A DNA stretch of 6,004 bases, from NCBI GenBank assembly GCA_946887065.1, contig CAMPKL010000256.1:1-6004 (forward strand). The letters run 5' to 3'. The stretch comes from an uncultured Bryobacterales bacterium (GTDB lineage Bacteria; Acidobacteriota; Terriglobia; Bryobacterales; UBA6623). Positions 5,203-6,004 of the stretch are shown here, piece by piece (the stretch's first letter is position 1; every line of letters begins with the position of its first letter). Under the pieces are notes generated by a model, which saw only the letters and a list, made by a program, of their open reading frames with translations, was not told the DNA's origin and made no database searches. The translations under genes and the position numbers were made by a program.

Positions 5203-6004
5203 GTGATAAAAAGTGCATGGTTCACTTTAGTCGCGACTGTGTTGCTGGCTGTGATGCCGGCATACGCCCAGAACTTTGGCGAGTTCACGGGTACAGTCAG
5301 TGACGCATCCGGTGCAGTTATCGCCGGAGCAAAAGTAACGATTACGAATGAGGCCACAGGCGTCGCCCGTACGGCTGAAACCAACGAGAGCGGCAACTAC
5401 AACGTGCCGTTCGTCAATCCGGGTGTTTACACGCTCACTGCCGAGCTGGACGGCTTCCGCACCACGCGTACCAACGGTCGCGTTTTGCAGATCGGTGACG
5501 TCGCCCAAGTCAACTTCACGCTGGAGATCGGCGTGGTGACTGAGGTTGTCGAGGTCAACGCAGGGGCACAGATGCTCGTAACGTCAAACACCGCGGTCGG
5601 TACGGTCATCGACAACGAACGCATCGTTGAGCTGCCGATCAACGGCCGCAACTATCTGAACTTGGTGAAGATCAGCCCGAACGTCTCGGCTGAAATGGAT
5701 TCGGGCGGTCAGGCCAACAGCCGTCAAGGCGGAGAACGCGCCAACCAATCGATCTCGATCGCCGGCCAGCGCCAGCAGTTCAACCGCTATTCGCTGGACG
5801 GTATGGAGAACACCGACCCGAACTTCAACACCTTTATCATTCGGCCCTCGGTCGACGCGATCCAGGAGTTCAAGGTTCAGACCGGCGTTTACTCCGCCGA
5901 ATACGGCAAGGCCTCCTCGCAGGTCATCGTGACCACCAAGTCGGGAACCAACGAGTTCCACGGCACGGTCTACGAGTTCCTGCGCAACGACAAGATTCAG
6001 GCCA
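5203..6004 (+). CDS. TonB-dependent outer-membrane receptor with N-terminal carboxypeptidase-regulatory-like domain (C-terminal part beyond window)
   Basis: The 267 codons present are in one frame with no stop, so the gene continues past the right edge; such receptors are usually around 1000 aa or more. Residues 1-22 are a signal peptide (MIKSAWFTLVATVLLAVMPA then YAQ). Residues 25-108 form a carboxypeptidase-regulatory-like (Cna-B-type) domain: GEFTGTVSDASGAVIAGAKV, TNEATGVARTAETNESGNYNVPFVNPGVYTL, ELDGFRTT, VLQIGDVAQVNFTLEIG. After VVEVNAGAQML (115-125) comes the plug domain: VELPINGRNYLNLVKISPNV (142-161), SISIAGQRQQFNRYSLDGMENTDPNF (183-208), VDAIQEFKVQTGVYSAEYGKASSQVIVTTKSGTNEFHGTVYEFLRND (217-263), the standard acidobacterial Oar/SusC-like pattern. 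It should gate TonB/ExbBD-driven import of a large substrate, probably glycan- or peptide-derived; the ligand cannot be told from this part. The canonical TonB box is not obvious. Base composition is slightly less GC-extreme than in the genes to the left. Confidence 0.93.
   Translation, partial: MIKSAWFTLVATVLLAVMPAYAQNFGEFTGTVSDASGAVIAGAKVTITNEATGVARTAETNESGNYNVPFVNPGVYTLTAELDGFRTTRTNGRVLQIGDVAQVNFTLEIGVVTEVVEVNAGAQMLVTSNTAVGTVIDNERIVELPINGRNYLNLVKISPNVSAEMDSGGQANSRQGGERANQSISIAGQRQQFNRYSLDGMENTDPNFNTFIIRPSVDAIQEFKVQTGVYSAEYGKASSQVIVTTKSGTNEFHGTVYEFLRNDKIQA

Noticed and set aside
5584..5961. 125-codon minus-strand open frame opposite the TonB receptor plug domain
   Set aside because: The Val/Asp/Arg-rich translation mirrors the receptor codons; there is no independent evidence for it.
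1..6004. CRISPR arrays, tRNA/rRNA genes, insertion sequences, attachment sites
   Set aside because: I looked on both strands and saw no regularly spaced repeats, no cloverleaf with a T-loop signature, no transposase-like frame and no terminal inverted repeats flanked by target duplications.

Overview
The window looks like chromosomal DNA from a high-GC soil bacterium of the Acidobacteria, most like the Solibacter/Bryobacter group. That placement is inferred from gene content. It carries a TonB-dependent receptor with an N-terminal carboxypeptidase-regulatory-like domain, a CadC-type winged-helix protein fused to a long PD40 beta-propeller region, and a secreted DUF1080 (3-keto-glycoside hydrolase-type) protein. 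All three families are heavily expanded in that phylum. Five protein-coding genes are supported. No tRNA, rRNA, CRISPR array, insertion sequence or attachment site was seen.

Layout. On the minus strand, positions 1-411 hold the N-terminal part of an exported alpha/beta-hydrolase (carbohydrate esterase-like) that runs off the left edge. It has its own likely promoter and Shine-Dalgarno in the 105-bp gap behind a second minus-strand gene. That gene (517-1641) encodes a 374-aa protein of the bacterial archaeo-eukaryotic release factor family (baeRF, family 3 type). A 90-bp divergent promoter region follows. The plus-strand DUF1080 gene (1732-2379) appears nearly leaderless. A 96-bp gap with two tandem inverted repeats and an extended -10 leads into the 763-codon winged-helix/TM/PD40 gene (2476-4767). 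A 435-bp non-coding stretch (4768-5202) comes next. It has a large imperfect stem-loop just after the upstream stop and a 200-nt, hairpin-rich presumed 5' leader. The TonB-dependent receptor begins at 5203 and is cut by the right edge.

Function. Four of the five products act at or beyond the inner membrane. The hydrolase and DUF1080 protein are exported and plausibly trim acylated or glycosidic substrates. The receptor would import a large substrate across the outer membrane. The membrane-tethered regulator has a cytoplasmic DNA-binding domain and a predicted periplasmic propeller, so it could link an extracytoplasmic signal to transcription. Joining these into one glycan-use locus is inference; in such genomes these families are common enough to be neighbours by chance. 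The baeRF gene belongs to translation/ribosome-stress biology and has no obvious link to the rest.

The least explained sequence is the structured leader at about 4992-5202. The genes themselves belong to recognisable families, and I see no clearly new multi-gene system.
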